DNA of 5,380 nt from Chthoniobacter sp. Its GTDB lineage: Bacteria; Verrucomicrobiota; Verrucomicrobiia; Chthoniobacterales; Chthoniobacteraceae. Positions 1 to 5,225 of the stretch are shown here, piece by piece. The position numbers and the translations under genes were made by a program. Where the stretch lies: the NCBI GenBank assembly GCA_025352865.1, contig JANXSB010000462.1, positions 1-5,380 of the forward strand, in the 5' to 3' direction. The notes beneath the pieces are model-generated. The model was not told the DNA's origin. It was given only the letters and a program-made list of their open reading frames with translations, and did no database searches. How positions within the stretch are numbered: the first letter of the stretch is position 1; each line of letters begins with the position of its first letter.

Positions 1-638
1 CCGCCGGCCAGCGCGCCTACCTGCGCGCCATCCAGACGCACGACATGGTCTTCGGTGTCGGCCCCGCCGGCACGGGCAAGACCTATCTCGCGATGGCGAT
101 GGCGATCTCCGCGCTGAAAAAAGAGCAGGTCTCCCGCATCATCCTCACGCGCCCCGCCGTCGAGGCCGGCGAGGCGCTGGGCTTTCTGCCCGGCGATTTG
201 AAGGAAAAAATCATGCCCTACCTGCGCCCGCTCTACGACGCGCTGCACGACATGGTCGAGGCCGAGGAACTTCAGCGCTACATCGAGCGCGGCGTCATCG
301 AAATCGCCCCGCTCGCCTACATGCGCGGGCGCACGCTGAACCGCGCGTTTGTCGTTCTCGACGAAGCGCAGAACACCACCACGGAGCAGATGTTCATGTT
401 CCTCACCCGCCTCGGTGCGGAGAGCAAAGCGGTCATCACCGGCGACCACACGCAGATTGATTTGCCGGCGAACAAACGCTCCGGCCTCGTCGAGGCGATG
501 GGCGCGCTCCAGACCATCGAGGGCATCGACTTCTGCCATTTCAGCGAGCGCGATGTCATCCGCCACGAGCTCGTCCAGTCCATCGTCCGCGCCTACCGCC
601 GCCACCGCGGCACCGCGGAGCCGGAGACGAAAAGATAG
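1..638 (+). CDS. phoH: PhoH family P-loop ATPase, 5'-truncated by window edge
   Basis: This is a cytoplasmic PhoH-like ATPase, a family with a P-loop fold related to the helicase/ATPase core. Its members bind and hydrolyse ATP and are linked to phosphate starvation and RNA metabolism, but their exact role is unsettled. The reading frame is open from base 3 with no start codon before the edge. The first visible residues (GQRAYLRAIQTHD) match the segment that precedes the P-loop in this family, so the ATG at 45 is internal and not the start. Walker A GPAGTGKT lies at 60-83 and Walker B VVLDEAQN at 351-374, followed by the family motif TGDHTQIDLP. About 211 residues are visible; the missing N-terminus is probably 100 or more residues, judging from the family's usual length of over 300. 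The stop is TAG at 636-638. Base composition is GC-rich, like recA and unlike the two genes that follow. Family assignment is firm; biological role is not. Confidence 0.93.
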   Translation, partial: AGQRAYLRAIQTHDMVFGVGPAGTGKTYLAMAMAISALKKEQVSRIILTRPAVEAGEALGFLPGDLKEKIMPYLRPLYDALHDMVEAEELQRYIERGVIEIAPLAYMRGRTLNRAFVVLDEAQNTTTEQMFMFLTRLGAESKAVITGDHTQIDLPANKRSGLVEAMGALQTIEGIDFCHFSERDVIRHELVQSIVRAYRRHRGTAEPETKR

Positions 639-827
639 ATTTCAAAGCGCTTTCGAGATTGCGTTCCAAAAACAACAAAGCGAAGAATTATATTACTAAT
701 TATTAAATAGGCACGAAAATAGCATTATTGACATAAAATATATTTACACCCGCTTTTTGAGGCATTAGAAACAAGCTCCGTATGAAACACACCCGCCAAA
801 CTTAACCCAAAAACTTACCCATTTATT
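639..827. other. AT-rich intergenic region upstream of the HTH gene
   Basis: This non-coding stretch begins immediately after the phoH stop, and the base composition drops sharply here. It starts with a loop-less palindrome AAAGCGCTTT (644-653) that lacks a T-run and so is not a convincing terminator. Two copies of AATTAT lie 12 bp apart (686-691 and 698-703). A perfect -35-like TTGACA is at 728-733, but no good -10 hexamer follows at 16-18 bp, so no promoter is called. An A/C-rich, purine-poor leader precedes the ATG at 828, with no Shine-Dalgarno sequence. The promoter of the following gene probably lies here, but I cannot place it. Confidence 0.5.
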
Positions 828-1268
828 ATGTCACCTGCACTTTCTTTTTTTGGCCCTCGGAGTAAATTATTCACGTCGTTGACGCTTGCGGTCAATCGGA
901 AGCGAACTGAAATCGGAATTTCTAACGAAGAATTGGCGGAGAGCGTAGCAATTTTTGACGCTAAAAGAATTACGGAATTGGACTCTGTTGGTATTAAAGC
1001 TTTCTCTCAAGCTGAGGCATTAACAATTATTTCACAATTAGGCATACAAATTTCCGACGTTTTGACGATTGATCGCGAGAAGAATGAACAATTCAATGCC
1101 GAATTCGGTGAATGGGAGGCTCGACGCCTTGAAAGTGGGGCTGGCCCTGTATACGCTGCAGGTGCCGGTGCAGATCTTTACCGCGATGTCGCAACCCGAC
1201 TCTACGTTCGCCTCCAAGCTATTAAAGAGTTATTTTCGGAAGAAGCAGTAGCAGCGGATACGGTATAA
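828..1268 (+). CDS. Small protein with divergent Cro/C1 (XRE)-type helix-turn-helix region, putative repressor partner of the ImmA/IrrE-like peptidase
   Basis: The product is 146 residues. Residues about 17-82 follow the spacing of an XRE/lambda-repressor-like HTH. A basic first helix (LAVNRKRTEIG) is followed by ISNEELAESVAI in the place of the usual 'lSqeeLAeklgis', then a segment around KRITELDS, and finally ALTIISQLGIQISDVL, which matches the usual last helix ('l.kla.aLgvs..dLl'). The recognition helix is atypical, so DNA binding is likely but not certain. The C-terminal half (about 85-146) is a charged and alanine-rich tail with no domain I recognise; in ImmR/DdrO-type repressors this part carries oligomerisation and the cleavage site. 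The start at 828 is the only ATG after an in-frame stop at 783-785, and it has no Shine-Dalgarno sequence. The gene ends with tandem TAA stops (1266-1271). The peptidase gene follows after 116 bp. Inferred role: repressor or antitoxin-like regulator controlled by that peptidase. Confidence 0.6.
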   Translation: MSPALSFFGPRSKLFTSLTLAVNRKRTEIGISNEELAESVAIFDAKRITELDSVGIKAFSQAEALTIISQLGIQISDVLTIDREKNEQFNAEFGEWEARRLESGAGPVYAAGAGADLYRDVATRLYVRLQAIKELFSEEAVAADTV

Positions 1269-1302
1269 TAAGTGTCAATTCGCGGATTCGAGGTGAGACT
1301 TC

Positions 1303-1321
1303 CGATTGTGGATCACAATCG
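1303..1321. promoter_or_regulatory. 19-bp palindrome between the HTH and peptidase genes (putative operator, or stem of a weak terminator)
   Basis: CGATTGTG (1303-1310) and CACAATCG (1314-1321) are perfect inverted 8-mers around a GAT centre. Short palindromes of this kind are typical operators of XRE repressors, and this one lies between the regulator gene and its presumed partner. A TATAAT hexamer at 1264-1269, overlapping the stop codons of the upstream gene, would place a start site just before the palindrome, although no good -35 accompanies it. An alternative is a rho-independent terminator: outer GAG/CTC pairs (1295-1297 with 1325-1327) extend the stem and a run of six T follows at 1333-1338. 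However, the T-run is about 11 bases from the main stem and the stem is AT-rich. The palindrome itself is certain; its function is inferred. Confidence 0.5.
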
Positions 1322-1384
1322 AGACTCAGGGATTTTTTGAATTAAGCTCTCGACTCGACAGCGGAAACTATTATTTCTTTTTAT

Positions 1385-1972
1385 ATGGAGATGACCCTCA
1401 AGCAGATTCCTAAAATCGCTCCCCCTCGTTTTGCCGAAATAGCTGCAAAAGCTAAATCACTTTGGGACGGATTTGTCGATAATTACAATTCCCAATTTCC
1501 TCCGCAAAGCCTTTTTCGTGACGACTATAGAGCAACGGTAAACCCAATGGCGCTTCACTTTGGACTCCATTGTGTAAAATCGCTTGGTATTCAGCGATTA
1601 GAAGATACGGCCATATGCTTGAGGCAAAATCTGGATGGAGAGCAAAGAGCACCATCGTGGCTCTGGAAAAACGAGGACGGGGCACCGATAATTCTCATGG
1701 ATGTTGATCAGGTGACTCTTTCTTTCCCTCAGAATGAAAAGGAGCAGAAAAAGATACGCACAAGACTTTTTCTCCACGAAATAGGCCACATAGTTTTGCA
1801 CCTTAGCGCGTTGAAGAACCAACGATCTGCCTTTCATCCCGGTGTTTCTGATGATCAAGAAGAAGAAGCTTGGATTTTTTGTAACGTGATTGTCGGTCTT
1901 GCACTAGGATGCGTAGCAAGATCTGGACGCTTAAATAATGTGATTGATGGCGCGTGGGAGAAAAGCTGTTAA
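1385..1972 (+). CDS. ImmA/IrrE-type zinc metallopeptidase (HEIGH motif)
   Basis: The product is 195 residues and is probably a cytoplasmic zinc endopeptidase. The HExxH zinc site is HEIGH at residues 131-135, inside the hydrophobic helix RLFLHEIGHIVLHLS. The segment DDQEEEAWIFCNVIVGL (156-172) corresponds to the 'E.EAn.FA..ll' helix of ImmA/IrrE proteins, whose glutamate (here probably E161) is the third zinc ligand. A strand-like segment, APIILMDVD (100-108), precedes the site as in the family. The N-terminal 90 residues match nothing I recognise. Known members cleave an XRE repressor: ImmA cleaves ImmR, and IrrE cleaves DdrO after DNA damage. The HTH gene 116 bp upstream is the natural candidate substrate. 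There is no Shine-Dalgarno sequence before the ATG at 1385; the ATG at 1391 is an alternative start. recA follows 157 bp downstream on the same strand. The zinc site is clear, the family likely, and the substrate inferred. Confidence 0.75.
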   Translation: MEMTLKQIPKIAPPRFAEIAAKAKSLWDGFVDNYNSQFPPQSLFRDDYRATVNPMALHFGLHCVKSLGIQRLEDTAICLRQNLDGEQRAPSWLWKNEDGAPIILMDVDQVTLSFPQNEKEQKKIRTRLFLHEIGHIVLHLSALKNQRSAFHPGVSDDQEEEAWIFCNVIVGLALGCVARSGRLNNVIDGAWEKSC

Positions 1973-2129
1973 TGGTTGTATTGAAATGCTTTTGGATTCT
2001 TGATTTCGGAACGAGTGTTTTAGAACCGTTCGCCGTTTAGGTTTCGTTGGAACTAGGGGATTTTTCTTCTCACTCCGGTAAGGCTCGTGCAATATCGCTG
2101 CCAACATCCCCCAACTAAAACCCACTCCC
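1973..2129 (+). promoter_or_regulatory. recA upstream region with clustered GAAC/GTTC words
   Basis: This non-coding leader of recA contains GAAC at 2009-2012, 2023-2026 and 2050-2053, and GTTC at 2028-2031. The middle pair forms the odd-centred palindrome GAAC-C-GTTC (2023-2031). TGTT at 2017-2020 followed by TTAG... and AACC resembles a compressed LexA-type site. GAAC/GTTC are the half-site words of several LexA families, and TGTTC-N4-GAACA has been described for Verrucomicrobia, but none of the spacings here match a known LexA box. TTGAAA at 1981-1986 is a possible -35 without a convincing -10. The start codon is preceded by an A/C-rich stretch with no Shine-Dalgarno sequence. The region must carry the recA promoter unless recA is read through from the peptidase gene. 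Confidence 0.4.
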
Positions 2130-3158
2130 ATGCCTGTCGAAACCAAGGAAGAAAGCAAAGTCACCATCGCGCGGAACAAAAATCTCGACCTCGCCATTCA
2201 GCAGATCGCCAAGGATTTCGGCGACGGCGCGATCATGCGGCTCGGCGATTCGACGCAGATGGACGTGGAGGTCATCCCCACGGGCAACATCCTCATCGAC
2301 CGCGCGCTCGGCGTGGGCGGCTTTCCGCGCGGGCGCATCGTGGAGGTTTTCGGCCCGGAGTCGTCGGGCAAAACCACGCTCACGCTCACGCTCATCGCGC
2401 AGGCGCAAAAGCTCGGCGGGCTCGCGGCGTTCGTCGATGTGGAGCACGCACTCGATCCGCAGTACGCGAAAAAACTCGGCGTGAATCTCGACGACCTGCT
2501 CGTCTCGCAACCCAGTTCGGGCGAGGAGGCGCTGCGCATCGTCGAGACGCTCGTGCGCTCGAACGCGCTCGATGTCATCGTCCTCGATTCCGTAGCCGCG
2601 CTCGTGACCAAGCAGGAGCTGGAAGGCGAGATCGGCGACTCCACCGTGGGCGCGCAGGCCCGGCTGATGAGCGCCGCGATGCGCAAGCTCACCGCGCTTA
2701 TTTCCAAGGCGCGGACGATCGTCGTTTTCACGAACCAGATTCGCGAAAAGATCGGCGTGATGTTTGGCAACCCCGAGACCACGCCCGGCGGCAAGGCGCT
2801 GAAATTCTACTCCAGCGTGCGCGTGGACATCCGCCGCATCGGCGCGATCAAGCAGGGCGACGGCGTGGTCACTGGCAACCGGACCAAGGTGAAGATCGTG
2901 AAGAACAAAGTCGCGCCGCCTTTCACCGAGGCGGAGTTCGACATCATGTACAACGAGGGCATCTCGCTCACCGGCTCGCTGCTCGACCTCGCGCTGGAGA
3001 AAGGGATCGTCGAAAAACGCGGGAGCTGGCTCAGCTACAAAGGCACCCAACTCGCCCAAGGCCGCGACGCCGCGAAGGAAGTCCTGCGCACGAACGCCGA
3101 GATGTATGCCGAGATGTATGCCGCTGTGATGGTGAAGCTGGACGAGGACAAGAAGTAG
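2130..3158 (+). CDS. recA: Recombinase RecA
   Basis: RecA is the ATP-dependent strand-exchange protein that forms filaments on single-stranded DNA, drives homologous recombination, and acts as co-protease for LexA-type repressors. The gene is complete at 342 residues, within the usual 340-355. An N-terminal helix for filament contact (about 1-30) precedes the core. Walker A GPESSGKT is at 75-82, followed by the FVDVEHALDP stretch (101-110). Walker B VIVLDSVAAL is at 149-158. The DNA-binding loop region around EIGDSTVGAQARLMS (167-181) and the FTNQIREKIGVMFGNPETTPGG stretch (200-221) are intact. The C-terminal domain ends in a short acidic-basic tail (LDEDKK). A 12-bp tandem duplication near the end gives AEMYAEMY (323-330). 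ATG 2130 fits the standard RecA N-terminus. GC-rich composition like phoH indicates core genome. The end is closed by a strong terminator. Confidence 0.98.
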   Translation: MPVETKEESKVTIARNKNLDLAIQQIAKDFGDGAIMRLGDSTQMDVEVIPTGNILIDRALGVGGFPRGRIVEVFGPESSGKTTLTLTLIAQAQKLGGLAAFVDVEHALDPQYAKKLGVNLDDLLVSQPSSGEEALRIVETLVRSNALDVIVLDSVAALVTKQELEGEIGDSTVGAQARLMSAAMRKLTALISKARTIVVFTNQIREKIGVMFGNPETTPGGKALKFYSSVRVDIRRIGAIKQGDGVVTGNRTKVKIVKNKVAPPFTEAEFDIMYNEGISLTGSLLDLALEKGIVEKRGSWLSYKGTQLAQGRDAAKEVLRTNAEMYAEMYAAVMVKLDEDKK

Positions 3159-3187
3159 CGCGGGCTACGGTTCGCGGAAAAACCAAA

Positions 3188-3232
3188 CGCCCAACGCCGG
3201 AATGATTCCCGGACGTTGGGCGTGGAGTTTTT
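3188..3232. terminator. Rho-independent terminator of recA, apparently bidirectional
   Basis: CGCCCAACG (3188-3196) pairs perfectly with CGTTGGGCG (3214-3222). After one bulged A (3213) the stem continues as CCGG (3197-3200) with CCGG (3209-3212), closing on an 8-base loop. Five T follow at 3228-3232 on the + strand, and five A at 3178-3182 give a T-run for transcripts coming from the minus-strand EF-hand gene. The site lies between two convergent genes, which fits a shared terminator. Confidence 0.85.
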
Positions 3233-3265
3233 GTCGCGGGCGCACGGAGCGCTCCGCGAGGCCGC

Positions 3266-3604
3266 TTACTTCGGCTTCTTCTCGTGGTGGCCGGCCTTGA
3301 ACTGTTCGAGAGTTAGCTTGCCGTCGTTGCTGGTGTTCATTTTCTTATACGCTTCCTCGGCCTTGGCGGGATCCTTCAGGCCGCGCGGGCCGGCCTTGAA
3401 TTCGGCAAGGCTGATGTCGCCACTGTTGTCCGTGTCGAGCTTCTTGAAAGCCTCTTCCGGGCTGAGGTGCGGCTTCGCCCCGGCTTCCGCTGCGGGAGCT
3501 GCGGGAGCTGCGGGAGCGGCCGGAGCAGCGGGCTTGGGTTCGTCGGCGGCAAAGGCGGTGGCTCCGAGGGCGAGAGCCGCGATGAGGGTGCTGAGTTTTT
3601 TCAT
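3266..3604 (-). CDS. Small secreted EF-hand calcium-binding protein
   Basis: The product is 112 residues. A clear Sec signal peptide (MKKLSTLIAALALGATAFA) probably ends after residue 19, so the mature protein acts outside the cytoplasm. A low-complexity linker of PAA repeats follows (about 26-39). The first EF-hand loop (residues 57-68) is fully canonical, DTDNSGDISLAE, with Asp/Asn/Ser ligands, Gly at position 6 and the bidentate Glu at position 12. The second loop (90-101), NTSNDGKLTLEQ, has Asn for the first Asp and Gln for the last Glu, so it probably binds calcium weakly or not at all. The C-terminus is basic (HHEKKPK). The start follows an A/C-rich leader without a Shine-Dalgarno sequence. 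It lies 128 bp downstream of the DUF1501 gene on the same strand, so co-transcription is possible. No enzymatic role is visible; structural or calcium-sensing function is inferred. Confidence 0.88.
   Translation of the reverse strand: MKKLSTLIAALALGATAFAADEPKPAAPAAPAAPAAPAAEAGAKPHLSPEEAFKKLDTDNSGDISLAEFKAGPRGLKDPAKAEEAYKKMNTSNDGKLTLEQFKAGHHEKKPK
3489..3533. repeat. 9-bp tandem repeat encoding the Pro-Ala-Ala linker
   Basis: Three exact copies of GCTGCGGGA (3489-3515) are followed by two diverged copies (GCGGCCGGA and GCAGCGGGC). On the minus strand each unit adds one PAA triplet to the linker between the signal peptide and the EF-hands. Identical copies of this kind are prone to length change by slippage, always in frame. 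Confidence 0.85.
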
Positions 3605-3732
3605 TTCGTGGATTTGGTTCTTTGGTTTTTGGTTTTGGTGTGCGCGGCGCAGGCTGGGTCACTCGACGGACCACGCACGCAGTTTTTTCAACGGCACTGT
3701 GACGCGGGAGTTGCGGGGATTGTTCAAACCAT

Positions 3733-5124
3733 TCACGCCATGATTTCCTTCACCACATTTCCCGCCACGTCGGTCAGGCGGAAATCGCGGCCGGCATAGC
3801 GGTAGGTGAGCTTTTCGTGATCGAGGCCGAGGAGCGCGAGCATGGTCGCGTGGAGGTCGTGGATCTGGACTTTGTTTTCCACGGCCTCGTAGCCGTACTC
3901 GTCCGTCTGTCCATAGCTCAGCCCGCCGCGGACACCGCCGCCGGCCATCCAGACGGTGAAGGCCTTGTTATTGTGGTCGCGCCCGTCGCCGCCTTGCGCG
4001 TGAGGGGTGCGGCCAAACTCGCCGGCCCAGACGACGAGCGTGTCGCGCAAAAGTCCGCGCGAGCGGAGGTCGGCGAGCAATCCAGCGATGGGCAAATCGA
4101 CGGCGCGGGCGTTGTTGCCGAGCGCGGTGCTGAGGTTGAAATGGTGATCCCAGTTGCCGTGGGAGACTTCCACGAAACGCACGCCGGCCTCGATGAAGCG
4201 CCGCGCGAGCAGGCATTTCCGGCCAAAGTCGTCGGTCGCCGCGTCGCCGATGCCGTAAAGCTTTTGCGTGGCCGCGCTTTCCTTCGAGAGGTCCAAGACC
4301 TGCGGCATCTGGCTCTGCATCTTGAAAGCCAGCTCGTAGGACTGGATCACGCCCTCGACCTCCGGGTTCACGCGGTCGCGCGCGAGCTTTTCGCGGTTGA
4401 GCGACTGGATGAGTTCCAGTTCGTCGCGCTGCGCGGAGGGGCTGAGCTGCGTCTCGAGATTGTGGACCTCGGCTCCGGCGATGGGCCGGTTTTCCTGCCC
4501 GATGCGCTGCGCCTGGTAGATCGCCGGGAGAAAGGCGCTGCCGTAATTCTGCGCGCCGCCGAAACCGCTCGGCGGCGTGAGCGTGATGAAGCCGGGGAGG
4601 TTTTCATTTTCCGTCCCGAGCCCGTAGAGCGACCACGCGCCGAGCGACGGGCGGACGAATTGAAAATTGCCCGTGTGCATTTTCATGAACGCCTGCGGAT
4701 GGCTCGGCAGATCGGTCTGCATCGAGCGCACGAGGCACATCTCGTCGGCGTGCTTTGCCACGTTGGGAAAGAGTTCCGAAATCCACAGCCCGCTCTTTCC
4801 GCTCTGCGCGAATTTCCATTTCGAGCCGAGCAGTTGCGTGCCGGGGCGCTTGCCCGGCTTGCCGGTGTCGGCGGTGAGCTGCGGCTTGTAGTCGAAGGTG
4901 TCCACATGCGACGGGCCGCCGCGCATCGTCAGGAAAATCACGCGCTTCGCCCGCGCGGGGAAATGCGGAGCCTTGGGCGCGAGCGGATTTTCCGCCGCCG
5001 CCGCGCGCGTGGCGAGACCGGCAAAGGCGAGATAGCCGAAGCCGCACGAGAGCGACTTCAGCATCGCGCGGCGGGAAAATGATTCGGGCTGAAACAGGCA
5101 GTCGGGGCAGGAGGCGGTGTTCAC
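3733..5124 (-). CDS. DUF1501 family protein with Tat signal
   Basis: The product is 463 residues from the GTG at 5124, normal for the DUF1501 family, whose fold is related to the alkaline phosphatase/sulfatase superfamily and whose function is not established. The N-terminus has a CPDC pair (C6, C9), then a twin-arginine motif SRRAMLK (17-23), a hydrophobic stretch and an AAAA|ENP-like cleavage site near 44, so the protein is probably exported folded by the Tat route. Family motifs appear in order: KRVIFLTMRGGPSHVDTFDYKP (60-81), SHGNWDHH (321-328), VVWAGEFGRTPHAQGG (364-379), DGRDHNNKAFTVWMAGGGVRGG (380-401) and the C-terminal HDLHATMLALLGLDHEKLTYRYAGRDFRLTDV (422-453). The Asp/His residues in these motifs are plausible metal ligands. 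The frame stays open to 5340, but the upstream part runs through a repeat element and looks non-coding, and starting at the internal ATG (5064) would remove the Tat arginines; GTG 5124 fits best. The usual partner (DUF1549/DUF1553 cytochrome-like protein) is not in the window. Confidence 0.9.
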   Translation of the reverse strand: MNTASCPDCLFQPESFSRRAMLKSLSCGFGYLAFAGLATRAAAAENPLAPKAPHFPARAKRVIFLTMRGGPSHVDTFDYKPQLTADTGKPGKRPGTQLLGSKWKFAQSGKSGLWISELFPNVAKHADEMCLVRSMQTDLPSHPQAFMKMHTGNFQFVRPSLGAWSLYGLGTENENLPGFITLTPPSGFGGAQNYGSAFLPAIYQAQRIGQENRPIAGAEVHNLETQLSPSAQRDELELIQSLNREKLARDRVNPEVEGVIQSYELAFKMQSQMPQVLDLSKESAATQKLYGIGDAATDDFGRKCLLARRFIEAGVRFVEVSHGNWDHHFNLSTALGNNARAVDLPIAGLLADLRSRGLLRDTLVVWAGEFGRTPHAQGGDGRDHNNKAFTVWMAGGGVRGGLSYGQTDEYGYEAVENKVQIHDLHATMLALLGLDHEKLTYRYAGRDFRLTDVAGNVVKEIMA

Positions 5125-5225
5125 GGTGAGCGGGAGTTTTATGTCCCGTGGAAAACCGCGATCGGCCCGCGGTTGCTGCCTTTGTCCGCAAAAGCACTGC
5201 GGCGCTGAAATCGGTCGGCGCGAGC
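5125..5225 (-). other. Upstream region of the DUF1501 gene
   Basis: This stretch separates the GTG start from the palindromic repeat and presumably contains the promoter. The leader just before the start is A/C-rich (AAAACTCCCGCTCACC) and lacks a Shine-Dalgarno sequence. I see no hexamer pair good enough to call a promoter. The open frame through it is GC-rich and its translation (many Arg, Pro and Gly) does not resemble a protein domain. Confidence 0.4.

Larger units (their letters stand above)
639..2080. other. AT-rich two-gene insert between phoH and recA (putative horizontally acquired block)
   Basis: The block differs clearly in composition from both flanks. Sample counts are 21 of 60 G/C at 1021-1080 and 25 of 60 at 1741-1800, against 41 of 60 in recA at 2521-2580. 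It contains exactly an XRE-like regulator gene and an ImmA/IrrE-like peptidase gene, a pair often carried by phages, integrative elements and genomic islands. No integrase, transposase, tRNA attachment site or clear flanking direct repeat is visible, so the mode of entry is unknown. The edges are approximate: the left edge falls at the phoH stop and the right edge lies somewhere in the recA leader. Transfer is an inference from composition and gene type. Confidence 0.5.

Noticed and set aside
644..653. AAAGCGCTTT palindrome after phoH as a terminator
   Set aside because: It has no loop and no T-run, so it cannot form a standard intrinsic terminator.
728..733. TTGACA as the -35 of a sigma-70-type promoter for the HTH gene
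   Set aside because: No -10-like hexamer lies 16-18 bp downstream (bases 750-757 are CCGCTTTT), so the promoter call is not supported.
782..805. Seven-codon ATG ORF (MKHTRQT) just upstream of the HTH gene, as a possible leader peptide
   Set aside because: It has no ribosome site, no run of a regulatory amino acid and no attenuator hairpin after it; short ORFs of this size occur by chance.
2087..3205. Overlapping long open frames on both strands across recA
   Set aside because: Both the + frame (2087-3205) and the minus frame (2115-3059) are Arg/His/Ala-rich shadows of recA, whose motifs fix the true frame.
3489..3533. Tandem 9-bp units as a CRISPR or regulatory repeat array
   Set aside because: The units are contiguous, in frame and encode PAA triplets of the EF-hand protein linker; there are no spacers.
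3216..3743. + strand open frame opposite the EF-hand gene
   Set aside because: Its Gly/Ala repeats are the complement of the PAA-encoding repeat. The minus strand has a signal peptide and EF-hand loops, so this frame is a shadow.
3817..5082. Long + strand open frame (421 codons) opposite the DUF1501 gene
   Set aside because: It is the antisense shadow of a GC-rich gene with strong third-position bias. Its translation is Arg/Ala/Glu/Val-rich without recognisable motifs, while the minus strand encodes clear DUF1501 motifs.
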